64,000 nt of DNA from Methylocaldum marinum (GTDB taxonomy: Bacteria; Pseudomonadota; Gammaproteobacteria; Methylococcales; Methylococcaceae). Of the stretch, positions 51,956 to 61,506 are shown in pieces. Position 1 is the stretch's first letter. Every line of letters starts with the position of its first letter. The translations under genes and the position numbers were made by a program. The DNA lies in the NCBI RefSeq assembly GCF_003584645.1, contig NZ_AP017928.1, positions 5,407,501-5,471,500 on the forward strand, given 5' to 3'. The notes below the pieces were generated by a model, which was given only the letters and a program-made list of their open reading frames with translations, did no database searches and was not told where the DNA came from.

Positions 51956-53125
51956 TCAGAACCGGAAGAACGGCCAGTCGGGCTCAAGTCCGAGCATGAT
52001 CTGTCCGACCGGTTCCAGCTTGGCCGCGTTGATGAAGCCGTGCTGGGTGATAACGTGGATGTCCCGGAAATGCTTCGAGAACGCATACTCTTCCCGGATT
52101 CCGGAGGCGCCGGCGATTTCGTGAATGAGGTCCACGGCCGCCGCGCATTCGAGGACGGCATGGGTCATCGCGAGCTGCATCTTGGCCTTGAGAGCCAGCG
52201 TGATGGGTTTCGCGGCGACGGCTTCTTGCCAGGCTTCCTCGAAGACGCCGTAGAAATAGGCGCGGGCGGCGCCGAGCTTGGCTTCGGCTCGTGCGAGCTG
52301 CGATTGAACGAGGGCCTGGTTCCTGAGCGTCTTTGTTCCGAACGCGGGCGTTTTTTGAGTGATCAGTGCGATCGCTTCGTCTACGGCGGTGCGTGCGATG
52401 CCGAGCGCCGGCGACACGAGCGCGGCGATCGCCGGCCAGACCGTCAGCCGGTAGAGCGGTCCCTGGTAAGCGCTGCCCGGTTTCTCCAGCGGGCCCCATG
52501 GCACGGCCCAGTGCTCCGGAATGAACGCATCCTTCATTTCGACGTCATGGCTGCCGCTCCCGCGCATGCCCATGGTGTTCCAGTTGTCGACGATTTCGGC
52601 TTCGGACGCGGGAACGGCGATCAGCAGCATTTCCGGGACGCCGCCGGCACCGAGGCGGGGTTGGCCGTCATCATGGATATTCGCGAAACCGAGAAAAGCC
52701 GTGGCGTGATGGGCGCCGCTCACGAAGCCGGTGCGTCCCGAGATACGATAGCCGCCCGCGACCGGAACCGCCTTGCGCACCGGGTTGAAGGAGCCGACCG
52801 GAATCGCGTCGAATCCGAAAATCTCTTGCGCGGCTTGGTCGCCGAACCAGGGCGCGAACATATCATGGGCGACGGCGATTTGCAGATTCCAGCCCGCCGC
52901 GCTGTCGATGCGGGAGATTTCCTCGATGACGCGCAAGCCGGCGACCGGTTCGACTTCGAATCCGCCGAACGCCCTCGGCCGCCACAATCGATAAAGCCCC
53001 GCCTCCTGCATCGCCTTCGCTACCGGTACCGCCAGCTTACGGTCGAGTTCCGCTGCAGGGGCGTATCGGCGAATGATGGGTTCGATCTCTCGAACGGTTT
53101 TCAGAAGGGAATCGATTGTGGGCAT
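51956..53125 (-). CDS. Acyl-CoA dehydrogenase-fold flavin monooxygenase-like protein
   Basis: 389 residues of the acyl-CoA dehydrogenase fold, closest in style to group D flavin monooxygenases (DszC/HsaA/HpaB type) and pigment-hydroxylase-like proteins. Visible parts are EAGLYRLWRPRAFGGFEVEPV, GWNLQIAVAHDM, GGYRISGRTGFVSGAHHATAF, WNTMGMRGSGSHDVEMKDAFIP (FMN region) and the C-terminal helices with AGASGIREEYAFSKHFRDIHVITQHGFIN. The catalytic Glu of true acyl-CoA dehydrogenases is not obvious at the expected place. The substrate is unknown and a flavin reductase partner is not adjacent. Confidence 0.82.
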   Translation of the reverse strand: MPTIDSLLKTVREIEPIIRRYAPAAELDRKLAVPVAKAMQEAGLYRLWRPRAFGGFEVEPVAGLRVIEEISRIDSAAGWNLQIAVAHDMFAPWFGDQAAQEIFGFDAIPVGSFNPVRKAVPVAGGYRISGRTGFVSGAHHATAFLGFANIHDDGQPRLGAGGVPEMLLIAVPASEAEIVDNWNTMGMRGSGSHDVEMKDAFIPEHWAVPWGPLEKPGSAYQGPLYRLTVWPAIAALVSPALGIARTAVDEAIALITQKTPAFGTKTLRNQALVQSQLARAEAKLGAARAYFYGVFEEAWQEAVAAKPITLALKAKMQLAMTHAVLECAAAVDLIHEIAGASGIREEYAFSKHFRDIHVITQHGFINAAKLEPVGQIMLGLEPDWPFFRF

Positions 53126-53334
53126 GAATGCCTCCTCGGTTTGTATCGTTACGAATGCAGGTGCGGACCGAGCGCTTTTGGCGGCGCAGGAGAAGGCCGT
53201 ATTTTAACGGAATGAAGGGCGGAAATCGGGGAGTTGACTCGATGCGGCGAAGTCCGCGGGATGGGTTCGTTCCTCACACCATCCCGCGATGCTTGATCGG
53301 AGATCCGACGAAGTCCCGTCGAACAGCTTACGAA

Positions 53335-53694
53335 TTAAAGATAAGCGTCACCGTAGGACGTGTTTTGGTCAAAGTTTTCCCAAACATAGGCCGGCTCGAC
53401 CAAACTCTTGGTCGGAATCGGACTGGTGATGATATCGAAGACGCCGGAAGCGGTCCTGCCGAGCGTGTCCAGCGTACCCATGATCAAGCCGCCGGTCCCT
53501 CCGACGACCGGATTGGTCTTCTTGCTGGCTCCCGCAATATTTTTCGGAACTTCCCCAATTCCGGTGAACAGATTTGCAAATCCCCTGGTGAACTTGTCGC
53601 CGACCTGCGAAAAGTAGCCATCGGCCTGACTGGCAGGCGTATAGGCAGCCATCGCGAGGACCGCGGCCAAGAAAAAGGATTTTGCGTTGCACAT
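53335..53694 (-). CDS. Exosortase system-associated protein, TIGR04073-like
   Basis: A 119-residue exported protein with signal peptide MCNAKSFFLAAVLAMAAYTPASQA. The mature part FTRGFANLFTGIGEVPKNIAGASKKTNP...GLIMGTLDTLGRTASGVFDIITSPIPTKSLVEPAYVW matches the RGxANxxTGxxEIPKNI and GxxDxxT(F)P pattern of TIGR04073. Family members occur in genomes with exosortase/PEP-CTERM systems; their function is unknown. No exosortase gene is in the window. A GAGGAAACGACC site precedes the ATG. Confidence 0.85.
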   Translation of the reverse strand: MCNAKSFFLAAVLAMAAYTPASQADGYFSQVGDKFTRGFANLFTGIGEVPKNIAGASKKTNPVVGGTGGLIMGTLDTLGRTASGVFDIITSPIPTKSLVEPAYVWENFDQNTSYGDAYL

Positions 53695-53804
53695 GGTCGT
53701 TTCCTCAGCGTTTGTTATTTTATAGATGGTTTCGTGACGAAACGAAAGTGTAGGACTGCGGAATTGTCCGCGTCAACCGCTAAAGGAAAAACCTCCCGAC
53801 GCGC

Positions 53805-55427
53805 TTATGTATCAGAATTCAAAGCCGCGCTTAAAAGCCGTTCGTTCGATTGTCTGGATCTGGGCCCGAGCTCCTCGATTCGGCGATCGACGGCGTCGAC
53901 GACGTAGCGCGAATAGGGCCCGAGGTGCAGGTACATCGCCATGAAGCCGACCGCGAGGCGCAAGGCCTGCGGGTTGGTCTTGGCGCAGTTCATGAAAGTC
54001 TGCCAGAAGGCATCGCGTAGCTCCGGCAATTTATTGAAAACCTTGTTGACCGTTTCGACAGCGCCGACTTTTCGCCGGGCGTCCCCTTTGGGTAAATCGC
54101 GCGGGCGGTCCGACCGGTCCAGCATGCTGACGAGCCGATTGATCCGCCCGACATAGGCCGTCGGATCGTAGATCCGGAGGAGGATGTGCCGGTAATCGTC
54201 GAGTACGTCCCGGAGCGGACGCAAGGTGTCGAAGTTTAACCCACTGGTGCACTGATCGCCGGCATCCACGTCCGGCATGATGTCGTGGCCCGGATGGAGC
54301 CGCCCCTCGTGCTGGAGCCGGCGCGTCAACTGCGTGTTCGGCAAGGCGTAGAGAAGACCCACCATGCACACCGGGATGGCGGCCGCTTCGATGAAATCGG
54401 CCATGGCATCGGCGACCGAGTCCTTTTCACTGTCGAATCCGACGATGAACCCGGCGGTGACCATCATGCCGTACGAGTAGATCTTGTGGATGCTTTCCAC
54501 CATGTCGCGCCGCGTGTTCTGCCTTTTCTTGGTCGCGATCAGAGTCTCGGGATCCGGGCTCTCGATGCCGATGAAGACAAGGAAGAAATTCGCCTGTTTC
54601 ATAAGCTCTAAGAGTTCGGTGTCCTCGGCGAGATTGATCGAGGCCTCGGTCGAAAACTCAAAAGGAAAGTCGTGGGCTTCCTGCCAGGTCCTGAGTTCTC
54701 TCAAAAATGCTTTCACCACCTTCTTGTTGCCGATCAGGTTGTCGTCCACGAAGTCGACGTGGCCCCGATAACCCAGCGCATAAAGCGTATCGAGTTCGGC
54801 GAACACCTGCGGGATGGTCTTGGTGCGCGGCACCCGGCCGTAAAGCTCGATGATGTCGCAGAACTCGCAGGTGAACGGGCAACCCCGTGAAAACTGCAAG
54901 CCGACGTAAAGATAGTGCTCGAAATTGAGCAGATCGAACCGCGGGACAGGGCTCCTGGCGACATCGATCTGGAATTTCGGTGCCGTGAATACCCCCGATC
55001 CGAGGCCCTTGTTCCAGGCATCGACGAACGTCTGCAGAATTCCTTCGGCTTCTCCGAGAACCAGGAAATCCGCGGATTGGTAAATATGCGGACTCGATGT
55101 GGCATCCGGTCCGCCCACGACCACGGGTTTGCCCATGGCGTGCGCTCGCCCGATGAGTTCGATCGTATCGGGCTGCTGGGTAATCATGCCTCCCGTCATC
55201 ACCAGATCGGCCCAGGCGATGTCCTCGTCCATAAGTTGTTCGGTGTTGCGGTTGACCAGACGGACATTCCACTCGCGGGGCAATAATGCGGCGACCGTGA
55301 TTAATCCGAGCGGGGCGGCCGGATAACGCGCACCGACCAATTCGCAGGCTTCAGGGTAATTCCAGAACGATTCCGATCTGAAGCGGGGATAGATCAACAA
55401 GACATTACAAGATGTCACTTCCTTCAT
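53805..55427 (-). CDS. B12-binding radical SAM protein (DUF4070, HpnP/HpnJ-like)
   Basis: 540 residues. The N-terminal cobalamin-binding domain (VLLIYPRFRSESFWNYPEACELVGARYPAAPLGLITVAALLP...ADLVMTGGMITQQPDTIELI) is followed by a radical SAM core with FSRGCPFTCEFCDI (CxxxCxxC) and a DUF4070 C-terminus (DYRHILLRIYDPTAYVGRI). Hopanoid C-2 methylase HpnP has the same domain order, but other DUF4070 proteins act on unrelated substrates, so the function is open. I chose the ATG at 55427 (MKEVTSCNVLLIYP), preceded by GGAGAGCGTC; 17 extra codons upstream are possible. Confidence 0.85.
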   Translation of the reverse strand: MKEVTSCNVLLIYPRFRSESFWNYPEACELVGARYPAAPLGLITVAALLPREWNVRLVNRNTEQLMDEDIAWADLVMTGGMITQQPDTIELIGRAHAMGKPVVVGGPDATSSPHIYQSADFLVLGEAEGILQTFVDAWNKGLGSGVFTAPKFQIDVARSPVPRFDLLNFEHYLYVGLQFSRGCPFTCEFCDIIELYGRVPRTKTIPQVFAELDTLYALGYRGHVDFVDDNLIGNKKVVKAFLRELRTWQEAHDFPFEFSTEASINLAEDTELLELMKQANFFLVFIGIESPDPETLIATKKRQNTRRDMVESIHKIYSYGMMVTAGFIVGFDSEKDSVADAMADFIEAAAIPVCMVGLLYALPNTQLTRRLQHEGRLHPGHDIMPDVDAGDQCTSGLNFDTLRPLRDVLDDYRHILLRIYDPTAYVGRINRLVSMLDRSDRPRDLPKGDARRKVGAVETVNKVFNKLPELRDAFWQTFMNCAKTNPQALRLAVGFMAMYLHLGPYSRYVVDAVDRRIEELGPRSRQSNERLLSAALNSDT

Positions 55428-55605
55428 GACGCTCTCCAGTCCTTGGAAAATTAGCGGCTGAGTCGGATGAAGGTTCAACAGTGCGCTTCCGTGAGAGCGA
55501 TGTCAAGGCGGTATCAAGTCCTTTCGCTCTCGGCCAGATTGGCGGAAATGTCCGGGGTGGAGGTCAGTTTGTACGGCGGCGACGAGCGCCTGTGTCATGA
55601 CGTTC

Positions 55606-56574
55606 TCACCAGGCATACGCTTCCGGCGCCTCGCCGCCGGGGCCGGGCCAGATGTCGTCGAGCGCATCGAGTATCTCGGGCGTCAGCTTGATCTCCAGGG
55701 CGCGGAGGCTGCCGTCCAGTTGCTCCGAGGTGCGCGGGCCGATGATCGGAGCCGTGACGGCGGGATTTTGGAGCAGCCAGGCGAGGGCGAGGTCAGCCGG
55801 TTTTTCCCCCAATTCGGCGCTGAACCGCTCATAACGTTCGATGCGGCCGCGATGCTTTTCCACGAGATTCCGCGTCTCTTCCGAACCGCGCCGGCCGCTG
55901 CTGACGCCGCCAGCCAAAGCGCCCCTCGCCAGGGGACTCCATGGAATGATGCCGATCCCCAGGGCTTTGGCGGCGGGAATCACCTCCAGTTCGACGGTGC
56001 GTTCCGCCAGGTTGTAGAGGCTTTGCTCGGAGACCAGACCGAGGAAATGCCGCGCCGTCGCCACGCCCTGGGCGTGGGCGAGTTGCCAGCCGGCAAAGTT
56101 GCTGCTGCCGACGTAGAGCACCTTGCCTTGCCGGACCAGGATTTCGAAGGCTTGCCAGATTTCCTCCCAGGGCGTGTCGCGGTCGATGTGATGCATCTGG
56201 TAAAGGTCGATGCGATCGGTCCGAAGACGCCGCAGGCTGTCCTCCACCGCCCGCCGGATATGGTAGGCGGAGAGGCGCTGATCGTTGGGGCCTTCGCCCA
56301 TGCGGCCGTAGACCTTGGTCGCCAGCACGATGTTCTCTCGCCGGCCGCCGCCCTGGGCGAGCCAGCGGCCGACGATTTGCTCGGTGGCGCCTTCGCCGAG
56401 TTTCCAGCCGTAGACGTTGGCGGTATCGATGAAATTGATACCCAGTTCCAGCGCCCGGTCCAGAATGGCGAAGCTGTCGGCTTCGTCGGTCTGGGGACCG
56501 AAGTTCATGGTGCCGAGAGCCAGGCGGCTCACCTTGAGGCCGGTGCGGCCGAGTCGGGTGTATTGGATGGTCAT
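55606..56574 (-). CDS. Aldo/keto reductase
   Basis: 322 residues. It begins MTIQYTRLGRTGLKVSRLALGTMNFGPQTDEADSFAILDRALELGINFIDTANVYG. The catalytic Asp/Tyr lie in NFIDTANVYG, Lys in ATKVYGRMG and His in DLYQMHHIDRDTPWEE. The NADPH-site segment IIGPRTSEQLDGSLRALEI closes the barrel. It reduces aldehydes or ketones with NADPH in the cytosol; the substrate is unknown. The ATG at 56574 is the family start; the 38-codon upstream frame overlaps the neighbour. It lies 41 bp after the OYE-family gene and is probably co-transcribed with it. Confidence 0.92.
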   Translation of the reverse strand: MTIQYTRLGRTGLKVSRLALGTMNFGPQTDEADSFAILDRALELGINFIDTANVYGWKLGEGATEQIVGRWLAQGGGRRENIVLATKVYGRMGEGPNDQRLSAYHIRRAVEDSLRRLRTDRIDLYQMHHIDRDTPWEEIWQAFEILVRQGKVLYVGSSNFAGWQLAHAQGVATARHFLGLVSEQSLYNLAERTVELEVIPAAKALGIGIIPWSPLARGALAGGVSSGRRGSEETRNLVEKHRGRIERYERFSAELGEKPADLALAWLLQNPAVTAPIIGPRTSEQLDGSLRALEIKLTPEILDALDDIWPGPGGEAPEAYAW

Positions 56575-56615
56575 GGCGATAGCGACGTGTAAGAAACCGA
56601 GAGGCGTTGGAGCAA

Positions 56616-57707
56616 TCAGCGCGCCCGGAAATACGGGGTCGGCCAGTCGGCGTCCTCGCCGAGGGCGGCCGCGGCGTGCAAAGGCCAATGCGGGTCGCGC
56701 AGCAGTTCTCTGCCGAGGAGCACGGCGTCGGCGCTGCCCGACGCAATCACCGCTTCCGCCTGGTGCGGCTCGGTGATGAGTCCGACCGCGCCGGTGGCGA
56801 TGCCCGTCCGTGCGCGGATCGCCTGGGCGAACGGCACCTGATAACCCGGCGCCGCCGGCGGAACGGCGTCCGGAAGCAGACCGCCGGAAGAGGCGTCCAC
56901 CAGGTCCACGCCGAAATCCTTAAGCCGGTCGGCGAAGCGGATGGATTGGTCCAAATCCCAGCCGCCCTCGGCCCAATCGGTGGCGGAAATCCGAACGAAC
57001 AAGGGCAGATGGTCCGGCCACGCAGCCCGAACCGCCGCTACCACTTCCAGCGGGAATCGCACCCGATTTTCGAAGCGTCCGCCGTAAAGATCGGTTCGCC
57101 GGTTGCTCAAAGGCGAGAGAAAAGAATGCAGCAAATAGCCGTGGGCGGCATGGATCTCGACCACTTCGAATCCGGCGGCCAGCGCGCGTTCGGCGGCCCT
57201 GGCGAAGTTCCCGACGATGTCGGCCAGGGCCGCTTCGTCCAATTCTCGCGGCGTCGGATGACCCGACGAGAAGGGCACGGCGCTCGCGCCGAAGATCGGC
57301 CAGCCGCCCCGCTCGGGCGGCAAGGGTTTTTCGCCGTTGGCCGGCACGTCACAGGAGGCTTTGCGGCCGGCGTGGGCAAGCTGTATGCCCGCCACGGCGC
57401 CCTGGGCGCGGATGAAGTCCGTCAGCCGACGCAAGGAAGGAATGTGATCGTCCGACCATAGACCCAGATCAGCCGGGCTGATGCGGCCCTCGGGCACGAC
57501 CGCGGTGGCCTCCAGCATCACGAGACCCACCCCGCCCGCGGCGCGCGCGCCGTAGTGGACCAGATGCCAGTCGGTGGGATGGCCGTCCCGGGCGGCGTAT
57601 TGGCACATGGGCGCCAGGAAAACGCGATTGCGGAATTCGACGCCGCGCAGGGTCCATCGGGAGAACAGCCGGGGCTGAACGGCTGATTTCGGATCGGCAG
57701 CCGTCAT
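56616..57707 (-). CDS. NADH:flavin oxidoreductase, Old Yellow Enzyme family (YqjM-like)
   Basis: 363 residues, an FMN beta-barrel. Signatures are LFSRWTLRGVEFRNRVFLAPMCQYAARDGHPTDWHLVHYGARAAGGVGLVMLEATAV, the active-site pair in IQLAHAGRKAS, GFEVVEIHAAHGYLLHSFLSPLSNRRTDLYGG and ADAVLLGRELLRDPHWPLHAA. This is the YqjM/xenobiotic-reductase class, which reduces activated C=C bonds with NAD(P)H. It is the first gene of a two-gene unit with the aldo/keto reductase. Its ATG lies 7 bp after a GAGGAG site (TTGAGGAGTCAACT). Confidence 0.93.
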   Translation of the reverse strand: MTAADPKSAVQPRLFSRWTLRGVEFRNRVFLAPMCQYAARDGHPTDWHLVHYGARAAGGVGLVMLEATAVVPEGRISPADLGLWSDDHIPSLRRLTDFIRAQGAVAGIQLAHAGRKASCDVPANGEKPLPPERGGWPIFGASAVPFSSGHPTPRELDEAALADIVGNFARAAERALAAGFEVVEIHAAHGYLLHSFLSPLSNRRTDLYGGRFENRVRFPLEVVAAVRAAWPDHLPLFVRISATDWAEGGWDLDQSIRFADRLKDFGVDLVDASSGGLLPDAVPPAAPGYQVPFAQAIRARTGIATGAVGLITEPHQAEAVIASGSADAVLLGRELLRDPHWPLHAAAALGEDADWPTPYFRAR

Positions 57708-57784
57708 AGTTGACTCCTCAAGCGACGGCCGCCGTTGGCGCGGCCGATCGTCCTGTCAGATACGCCACTTGATCCACCGCCGGT

Positions 57785-57931
57785 TCGTTCGGTAGTTTTC
57801 CGAGCGGATTCCCGTGCTTTCCCGGTACCCCGGACATTCGGGAGATCGAATTCGAGCTGGAAAAATATCGCCGTCCGGAGGGCATCGTGCTGCCCCGCAA
57901 TCCGACTGTCGCCGTGGCGGAGAAGGTCTGA
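57785..57931 (+). pseudogene. Possible C-terminal gene remnant
   Basis: A short + strand frame, SFGSFPSGFPCFPGTPDIREIEFELEKYRRPEGIVLPRNP and then TVAVAEKV with stop at 57929, has a protein-like composition at its end (charged helix, then PEGIVLP). It has no start or upstream homologous sense. It recalls the C-termini of some class I methyltransferases, but I cannot name it. The surrounding 57708-58300 otherwise holds no gene, only the upstream region of the formate dehydrogenase operon. Confidence 0.3.
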
Positions 57932-58300
57932 GGCCGGAGACGCCTGCGTCGGTAGGTGACGCGTACCCGGCATTGCGCATTCATTAAAGAGCGTTGCATA
58001 TACGAGATGAAGCTTGCTCATGGTCACCTCCCGGAAACTGTGCCTGCCGACCTGCGATCTTTCCGACCCGTACCGCTAAACCGGGGTGAAAAATGCACTA
58101 ACGCCGGGAAATCCGACGGGCTGAATCATCCCCTTCAGCCGCATGATGTGCCGGGGAGGAAATGCGGTCAAGCGATCGGCAACCTCAACCTGTATGGTGT
58201 TTGAATGCAGGAAGGCGCTAAACGGAGTGTTGAGGGTGTAAACGATCCATGCCAACATTAGACCCAAATTTCCTACCTTCCACCTTTGTTTTTGTTCGCC

Positions 58301-58306
58301 AGGAGG
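58301..58306 (+). promoter_or_regulatory. Strong ribosome-binding site of fdnG
   Basis: AGGAGG, 9 bp before the ATG at 58316. It decides the start against the longer in-frame reading from 58286, which would begin upstream of this site. Confidence 0.85.
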
Positions 58307-58315
58307 TACGACATC

Positions 58316-61300
58316 ATGCAAGTCACACGGCGCCAGTTTTTCAAACTGAGTGCCGCAACGCTTGGGGGTTCCACGCTGACGGCCTTGGGTTTTTCGCCCG
58401 GGGAAGCGCTGGCGGAAGTGCGCACGTTCAAACTGACGCGCACCACGGAAACCCGCAATACCTGCCCGTATTGCTCCGTAGCCTGCGGCATCATCCTGTA
58501 CAGCCTCGGCGACAAGGCGAAGAATGCCAAGTCCGAAATCATCCACATCGAGGGCGATCCGGACCATCCGGTGAGCCGCGGCAGCCTGTGCCCCAAAGGC
58601 GCCGGCCTGCTCGGCTTCGTCCACAGCGAGACCCGCGTCACCTTTCCGGAATTTCGCGCGCCGGGTGCCAAGGAATGGACGCGGGTCACCTGGGATTTCG
58701 CGCTGGAACGTATCGCGAAACTCATGAAGGACGACCGCGACCGCCATTTTGTCGCCCAAAACGACAAAGGACAGACGGTCAACCGCTGGCCGACGGTCGG
58801 GTTTCTGGCTGCCTCCGCCGCCTCCAACGAAACCGGTTATCTCACCCACAAGGTTCTCCGCAGTTTAGGCATCGTAGCGCTCGACAACCAGGCACGCGTC
58901 TGACACGCACCGACGGTGGCAAGTCTTGCTCCGACATTCGGTCGCGGCGCCATGACCAATACCTGGATGGACATCAAGAATGCGAACGTCATTCTGGTGA
59001 TGGGCGGCAATGCCGCCGAGGCGCATCCGGTAGGCTTCAAATGGGTGATCGAGGCGAAGGCCAACAACAAGGCCAAGCTCATCGTGGTCGATCCGCGGTT
59101 CAACCGCACGGCCTCGGTAGCCGACTTTTACGCGCCGATCCGCGCGGGAACCGACATCGCTTTCCTCAGCGGCGTGATCCGTTATTTGCTGGAGCACGAC
59201 GCGATCCAGCACGAGTACGTCAAGGCGTATACCAATGCCGGCTTCATCGTGCGCGAGGACTTCGGCTTCGACGAGGGGCTTTTCACCGGCTACGACGAGA
59301 AGACCCATCAATACGACAAGAGCACCTGGCAGTACGAAACCGACGCGCGGGGCTTCGCCAAGGTCGACGAGACCTTGCAGCACCCCCGCTGTGTCCTGAA
59401 CCTGCTGAAACAGCACGTCTCCCGCTATACCGTGGACACGGTTTGCGACATCACCGGCACGCCCAAGGATCTGTACCTGAAGGTGTGCGAGGCGATCGCC
59501 TCGACCGCGGTGCCGAACCGGACCCTGACGAGCCTGTACGCGCTCGGCTGGACCCAGCACAGCATCGGGTCCCAGAACATCCGGACGCTGGCGATCTTGC
59601 AGCTGCTGCTGGGCAATATCGGCATGCCGGGCGGAGGGGTCAACGCGCTGCGCGGCCATTCCAACATCCAGGGGCTGACCGATCTGGGCCTGTTGTCGGA
59701 GCTGTTGCCGGGCTATCTGAATCTCGCCCGCGACGAGGAAGCGACCCGCGCCGCCTATCTGGAGAAGCGCACGCCGAAGCCGCTTAGGCCCGGACAGGTC
59801 AACTTCTGGTCCAATTACCCGAAATTTCATACCAGCCTGATGAAAGCCTGGTACGGCCAGGCGGCGACACCGGACAACGACTTCGGTTACGACTGGCTGC
59901 CCAAGATCGATCAGCTCTACGACGGTCTGCGCGTCTTCGATCTTATGGAGCAGGGCAGGATGACGGGCTATTTCTGCCAGGGCTTCAATCCGCTGGCGTC
60001 CTTCCCGAACAAGGGCAAGATCGTTTCCGCCCTGTCCCGCCTGAAATTCCTGGTGGTCATGGACCCGCTGGCCACGGAAACCTCGGAATTCTGGCAAGAC
60101 CACGGCGAGTACAACGACGTGAAGCCGGAGGACATCCAGACCGAGGTGTTCCGCCTGCCGACGACGTGCTTCGCCGAGGAGGAGGGGGCGCTGGTCAACA
60201 GCTCGCGCTGGCTGCAATGGCACTGGAAAGGCGCCGAGCCGCCGGGCGAATGCCGCACCGACATCGACATCATGGCCGAGCTGTTCCTGAAAATGCGCGA
60301 GCTTTACCGGCAGGCGGGCGGCGCGTTCCCCGATCCGATCCTGAATCTGCACTGGCCCTATCGGATTCCCGAGGCGCCGGCGGCCAACGAACTGGCGAAG
60401 GAATACAACGGCTACGCCCTGGCCGACATTCCCGATCCGAAGGAGCCGGGCAGGGTACTGGTCAAGGCCGGCAAGCAACTGTCGAGCTTCGCCCAGCTTC
60501 GGGACGACGGCAGCACCGCCTGCGGTACCTGGATCTTCTGCGGTTCCTGGACCGAGGACGGCAACCAGATGGCGCGGCGAGACCCCTCCGATCCGACCGG
60601 GCTGGGCATCGCGCCGGGATGGGCCTGGGCCTGGCCGCTGAACCGGCGGATTCTGTACAACCGAGCCTCCTGCGATCCCTCCGGCAAGCCCTGGGACGAG
60701 AAGCGCAAGCTGATCGAATGGGACGGGTCCAAATGGACCGGGCTGGACGTGCCGGATTTCAAGGCCGATGCCGGACCGGACAGCGGCGTGTCGCCGTTCA
60801 TCATGACCGACGAGGGCGTCGCCCGCCTGTTCGCCCGGCATCTGATGGCCGAGGGACCGTTCCCCGAGCATTACGAGCCCTTCGAAAGCCCGCTGGGCGC
60901 CAACCCGCTGCACGCCAAGGTGATCAGCAACCCGGCGGCCCGCGTGTTCGCGAACGACAAGGCCATGCTCGGCGACCGCGAGGAGTTTCCCTATGTGGCG
61001 ACCACCTACCGCCTGACCGAGCATTTCCATTTCTGGACCAAGCACTCCAGGATCAACGCCCCGCTCCAGCCGGAGCAGTTCGTGGAAATCGGCGAAGAAC
61101 TGGCCCGGGAACTCGGCATCGCCAACGGCGAGAAGGTGGCGGTGCGCTCCAAGCGCGGCGCGATCAAAGCCGTGGCGCTGGTGACCAAGCGCATCAAGGC
61201 GCTGAAGGTGGCCGGGCAGACCGTGCATCAGATCGGCATCCCGATCCATTGGGGCTTTACCGGGGCGACCCGGAAAGGCTACATCGCCAACACCCTGACG

Positions 61301-61504
61301 CCCTTCCTGGGCGACGCCAACACCCAGACTCCGGAATTCAAGGCATTCCTGGTCAACGTGGAGAAAGACTTGAGCGAACTCATGCCGCACACCCACAAGC
61401 CGGGCGAAGGCCATGAAGAACGCAGGCGGCCCAACGGCACGACCCGCGCCACCGAGAAGACATCTTGGCTGGTGCGGATTCTCAAAGGCCGGACGGAGGT
61501 TTAG
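58316..61504 (+). CDS. fdnG: Formate dehydrogenase-N alpha subunit, selenocysteine-containing
   Basis: One reading frame of 1063 codons if the in-frame UGA at 58901-58903 is read as selenocysteine. It falls at codon 196, in ALDNQARV-U-HAPTVASLAPTFGRGAMTN, exactly the Sec196 context of E. coli FdnG. The N-terminus is a twin-arginine signal (TRRQFFKLSAATLGG). A [4Fe-4S] site follows (CPYCSVACG ... GSLCPKG), then the molybdopterin bis-MGD domains (VMGGNAAEAHPVGFKWVI, GGGVNALRGHSNIQG) and the C-terminal dinucleotide domain. It oxidises formate to CO2 in the periplasm and passes electrons via FdnH and FdnI to quinone. Length is close to the 1015 residues of E. coli. fdnH follows 2 bp later. Confidence 0.96.
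58901..58945 (+). promoter_or_regulatory. Selenocysteine UGA codon with bacterial SECIS hairpin
   Basis: UGA at 58901 is followed 11 nt later by GGTGGCAAGTCTTGCTCC (58915-58932). This folds into a short stem with a bulge and an AGUCU loop, close to the GGUCU apical loop that SelB recognises in E. coli fdhF/fdnG. Spacing from UGA fits the known requirement. Confidence 0.85.
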
Positions 61505-61506
61505 AC

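Noticed and set aside
58904..58915. A frameshift or nonsense break in the formate dehydrogenase gene
   Set aside because: The two halves are in the same frame and separated only by a UGA at the Sec196 position, followed by a SECIS-like hairpin. Read as selenocysteine, the gene is intact.
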